Origin: Lytechinus variegatus
Lineage: Eukaryota > Echinodermata > Echinoidea > Temnopleuroida > Toxopneustidae
Direction: 5' to 3'
Assembly: GCF_018143015.1 (NCBI RefSeq)
Contig: NC_054746.1
Location: 22,582,464 to 22,646,463, forward strand
DNA length: 64,000 bases
Both the position numbers and the translations under genes were made by a program. The notes beneath the pieces were generated by a model, which saw nothing but the letters and a program-made list of their open reading frames with translations, ran no database searches and had not been told where the DNA came from. This document shows positions 61,012 through 64,000 of this stretch, in pieces. Numbering within the stretch: the stretch's first letter is position 1; each line of letters opens with the position of its first letter.

Positions 61012-61717
61012 AAAACTAGTTATCGCACCTTGTAAATATTGGCACTGGTAGATCATTTCACTACTACTGCTATGATACATTTGGACTTTGTGATCAAGAA
61101 ATGCTATCTACTATTCCAAAGCCAACAAAATGTTCCTTCTTGGATTTTTGTACTGCTTTTGTAATGCTTTCGTAAATTGCACACGTCATCTATTTTTCTG
61201 GAATATTCCTCAAGTATCTGGTCTGATCTTGTGGCATTCTGTATAATTGTTTCACAAATTAATGTTTATCCATTTGTATACATTCTTTTGATTCGGAAAC
61301 ACAGCAATACATGTTTGCCGCATCCGATGGCTTTCATCGAGTCGAACTTGATGCTATTCCAGTGCATGAATGTTCTGTTTAGCTCTGCGGAACAAATTAT
61401 AAACAAGACCCAAACTAAATTTGAGTGGACATCATATCGGTAACTGTAAAGGTACATGTAGTTGATTCAACCATGCTCAAGTGAGAGCAATGTATTCTCA
61501 AGATGCTTATGCTTTATATCATGTGTACCTTTATGAGCGGTATATTTTCTGTTTTCATCTACAATGCAGCAGGTGTACTTCACACTCTACAAAACAACAT
61601 TAGATTCATGTCCATCACTCTTCTTTTCTTAGTATTATAGTTGGCACCACAAGCCAAAGCTGAATGATACATGCCATGTCGAGTAGTGGAAAATAATGCA
61701 AGTCAGGTTATATATAT

Positions 61718-61830
61718 GATAGCTCAGTTGGCTGAGCGGTGTTCTTGTATTCTTGACTATCAAGATTGGAAACTTAGTTGATGGACTGGTGCCCCTTGAT
61801 AAGAATTCAACTCTCTCAGTAAAGATATGG
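61718..61830 (+). mobile_element. Degenerate tRNA-like SINE in the SNRPD2 3' UTR
   Basis: GATAGCTCAGTTGGCTGAGC GG is a good tRNA box A, but no box B follows at the proper distance (GATTGGAAAC is the nearest). A TGCCCCTTGATAAG stretch recalls SINE bodies. Best read as an old SINE, not a working tRNA gene. Confidence 0.45.
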
Positions 61831-62138
61831 GGAAACAAGCAGTCGAGTAATATGACTAAAACTTTCAGAAGTCAAAACTTTCCCATTATTTCCTAGTGGA
61901 TTAGTAAAAAAAAATCATGATATTGTCTACATGTTCTGAGACTTGATTCTCATATTTTCAATCAGTTCTAATGATTTTAGACAACCTAGTGTGACCCACT
62001 ATTCATTTATTTTCCTTTTTTTTCTTTATTTTTTAATTTTGTGTACAGGTTCTTTTACTTAAAATATTTTAATTTTGTCTGTAATCTGTAGACCATGTTC
62101 ATGTTAAAGAGTTGTGATTGACTCATTGATATTCTGTT

Positions 62139-62144
62139 AATAAA
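62139..62144 (+). terminator. SNRPD2: Candidate SNRPD2 polyadenylation signal AATAAA
   Basis: Canonical AATAAA about 1.1 kb after the SNRPD2 stop, followed within about 60 bases by a T-rich stretch and a T/G run at 62202-62225. The 3' UTR between 61012 and here has no other recognised content except a SINE-like stretch at 61718-61830. Confidence 0.4.
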
Positions 62145-64000
62145 TGGCATTGCCAATTTGTACATTCTGTAAATGAAAATATGCTCAACTCCAACATTCA
62201 ACTTTTTTTTTTTTTTGGGGGGGGGCTGTTGAATCACATTTAGGAGTCAATATTTTTGTAATGTAGTAACTCAAAAGTTTGAATTTATTTCAAAGGAAGT
62301 GAATCCAGTTTTCAAACTTTGTCATGAAATTTGGATGTCATTGTGTTTAAAAGTGAAACGAAACAATATTTAAATTAGCCTCTTTGGTAAGAAGCAAGTA
62401 GAAGAAATAAAAATGTAGAATAACTTCCCATAGATTATATCTCAAAATCCAAGACCAATCTGGAGACAATTCAAATTGCAGATATGTTCTCTTTTTTTTC
62501 TTTCAAATTCCTTTCCTGTCTCATCAATGCCATATTGTCATCACGTGTATCGAACATGTGTGCAAATTATTTTTTTTTATTTTAAAATAAATTGTTAACT
62601 CTTTGGGGTAACAAAAATTAGCAGTTCAAACAAGGAATTGCATCCTTTTCCTACTGAAGATATCTCAAGGTAAAAATTTAAATGCTTGACCATATACTTC
62701 AATAATTCGTGAAGCGAAATATTGATCAAAATTAGGAAACAAGTCACTGGCCCTTGGGATTCATTTCTGGATTGATCTTTACTACTAAATGTGTGCCTTT
62801 CATAGAAGTATTCAGAGATGGAAATTACAATTATTTTTTTTTATACAAAATTAGATATTATTGACCAAAAGTGACGGATGAGGCATGATTATGTTAGAAC
62901 TTAGCTTTCAAAGTTGTTACGGATCTGTTTCATCCAGCTTTATTTGGTTGGTTTGCAAATTTTGGTAGCTGACTTAGGCCAATTAAGACATTTATCAACA
63001 AATATCTTGGCTAAGTTTTTTGTACAAATTCATTTGAATATAAGAGGATGAAAATGTAAGAGGCAAGAGAGGTTTAAATTATTTTTGGAAAAAGCTCACA
63101 GGGATAATTTTTTAAAATTCCTAATAAAAAGAAATTGAGGAATTTAATGCCCATCTAGTAATAGGGATGACCACCTGGGGCCTGTTGCAGAAAGAGTTGC
63201 GATCAACAGCAACTCCAAAAAAAATCTTACGCAACTTGATTTTCAGCCAATGAAGCACCTGTATTCTGGATTTGTGCTTGATATTTGCATTGAAACAACT
63301 CTTTCTGCAACATGTCCCTGGATGTCAAGCCAGTTTCAATACAAGCAGAACAAATTGAGAAACGTATCAATAATGGTTTGAGAAAATCCTGGAATTTCTG
63401 TACTGGTCATGAGCTGCTGTGTTAGCAAGCAAGGTACTGAGTTTCAATTTAGTTCATGGAAACATGGGAAAAGTGAGTGTACACATTTAGGATGGTGTCT
63501 GCATGTGTGATTGGAGAGAGGAAAAGGAAAATAAAGATTATTAGAGCGGAGCACAAGCAAGAAGGGAATGAAGGATCATTAGAGAAAAGGATCGTGTTAT
63601 TATTGATCTGCAATTGGTTTTCTTCAAAACTTTCAATTCATGTATGTGTCGATGTTTCAAAGAAATGACATGGGAATAGTTCACAAGGTATGCTGCACAC
63701 AGTCACAAATTTGATAGCAACCTCAAAAAACTTAAACCCGTCTTCACTAGAATCACCATGCACTCTGTGTTCCCTGTGCCTTGTCGCTGTATGCATCTAA
63801 AATGTAGAGATCAGCTTACTACAGTTATACCATAGTTTATATTTACTTGGTTTAAAGGCTCTTGGTATACTTTTTCAGATAGTTACATACATGTGCTAAA
63901 GACATTTGGTCTTACTGCTGTACGTTTGCTCTACACCACGCTTAGTTTTACATCCTCTAATTCTCATTTAGTCAAGTGAAAATTTGTTTCATAACAGTTT
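62145..64000. other. SNRPD2 3' flank, no gene seen
   Basis: Contains a T/G run at 62202-62225 and the family B-like MITE at 63174-63321; otherwise nothing recognised. Confidence 0.5.
63174..63321. mobile_element. Short MITE, family B-like copy
   Basis: Begins CCTGGGGCCTGTTGCAGAAA and ends CTTTCTGCAACATGTCCCTG as an inverted repeat, with AGAGTTGC/CAACTCTT pairing inside. The terminal layout matches family B but the sequence differs, so it is a related subfamily. Confidence 0.7.

Noticed and set aside
61718-61790. tRNA gene (good box A)
   Set aside because: No matching box B, acceptor stem or anticodon arm could be built; better as an old SINE.

Overview
The window looks like AT-rich, intron-bearing nuclear DNA from a marine invertebrate deuterostome, most likely an echinoid (sea urchin). 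The evidence is four animal genes with GT-AG introns of hundreds to thousands of bases, and intergenic DNA packed with short inverted-repeat elements, SINE tails and truncated LINEs. The species-level guess is inference; no ribosomal or mitochondrial marker is present.

Genes, left to right. (1) The 3' part of a FEZ/UNC-76 gene (kinesin-1 adaptor) on + at 18282-24971, four coding exons ending in a stop; its 5' exons were not found. (2) A small two-exon gene on - at 36537-35571, a 182-residue basic, Pro/Arg-rich protein of unassigned function whose second exon codes only 16 residues. (3) A complete FKBP2-type ER peptidyl-prolyl isomerase on - at 47486-44192, four coding exons, signal peptide and C-terminal TDEL, with a probable 5' UTR intron reaching 48451. 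(4) A complete SNRPD2 (Sm D2) gene on + at 54961-61011, three coding exons, the first contributing five coding bases. All exon phases close, and the last two match the human protein lengths (142 and 118 residues). The genes are unrelated housekeeping or cell-biology genes; nothing suggests they act together.

Between genes: 1-18 kb holds two copies of a 445-bp inverted-repeat element, a striking 24-bp minisatellite (7258-8076), and a hairpin-in-hairpin foldback element (11918-12475). 21.7-22.7 kb holds a Penelope-like hairpin beside a decayed LINE 3' end. 25-35 kb is mostly unannotated AT-rich DNA with two foldback elements (31561-32137 and 32989-33573). 37-40.2 kb holds a young-looking 2.59-kb DNA transposon with perfect 56-bp terminal inverted repeats and an 8-bp target duplication, but no recognisable transposase. 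48.6-52.7 kb holds nested TTAA-flanked elements, a SINE and a 122-bp palindrome. 52.7-54.4 kb is a 5'-truncated LINE with an open reverse-transcriptase frame just upstream of SNRPD2. SNRPD2 intron 1 carries a 1.28-kb element with a 110-bp tandem core.

No virus-like or LTR element, CRISPR array, rRNA or convincing tRNA gene was seen. The best candidates for something undescribed are the 37600-40189 transposon, the 55322-56603 composite element and the small conserved-looking gene at 35571-36537.
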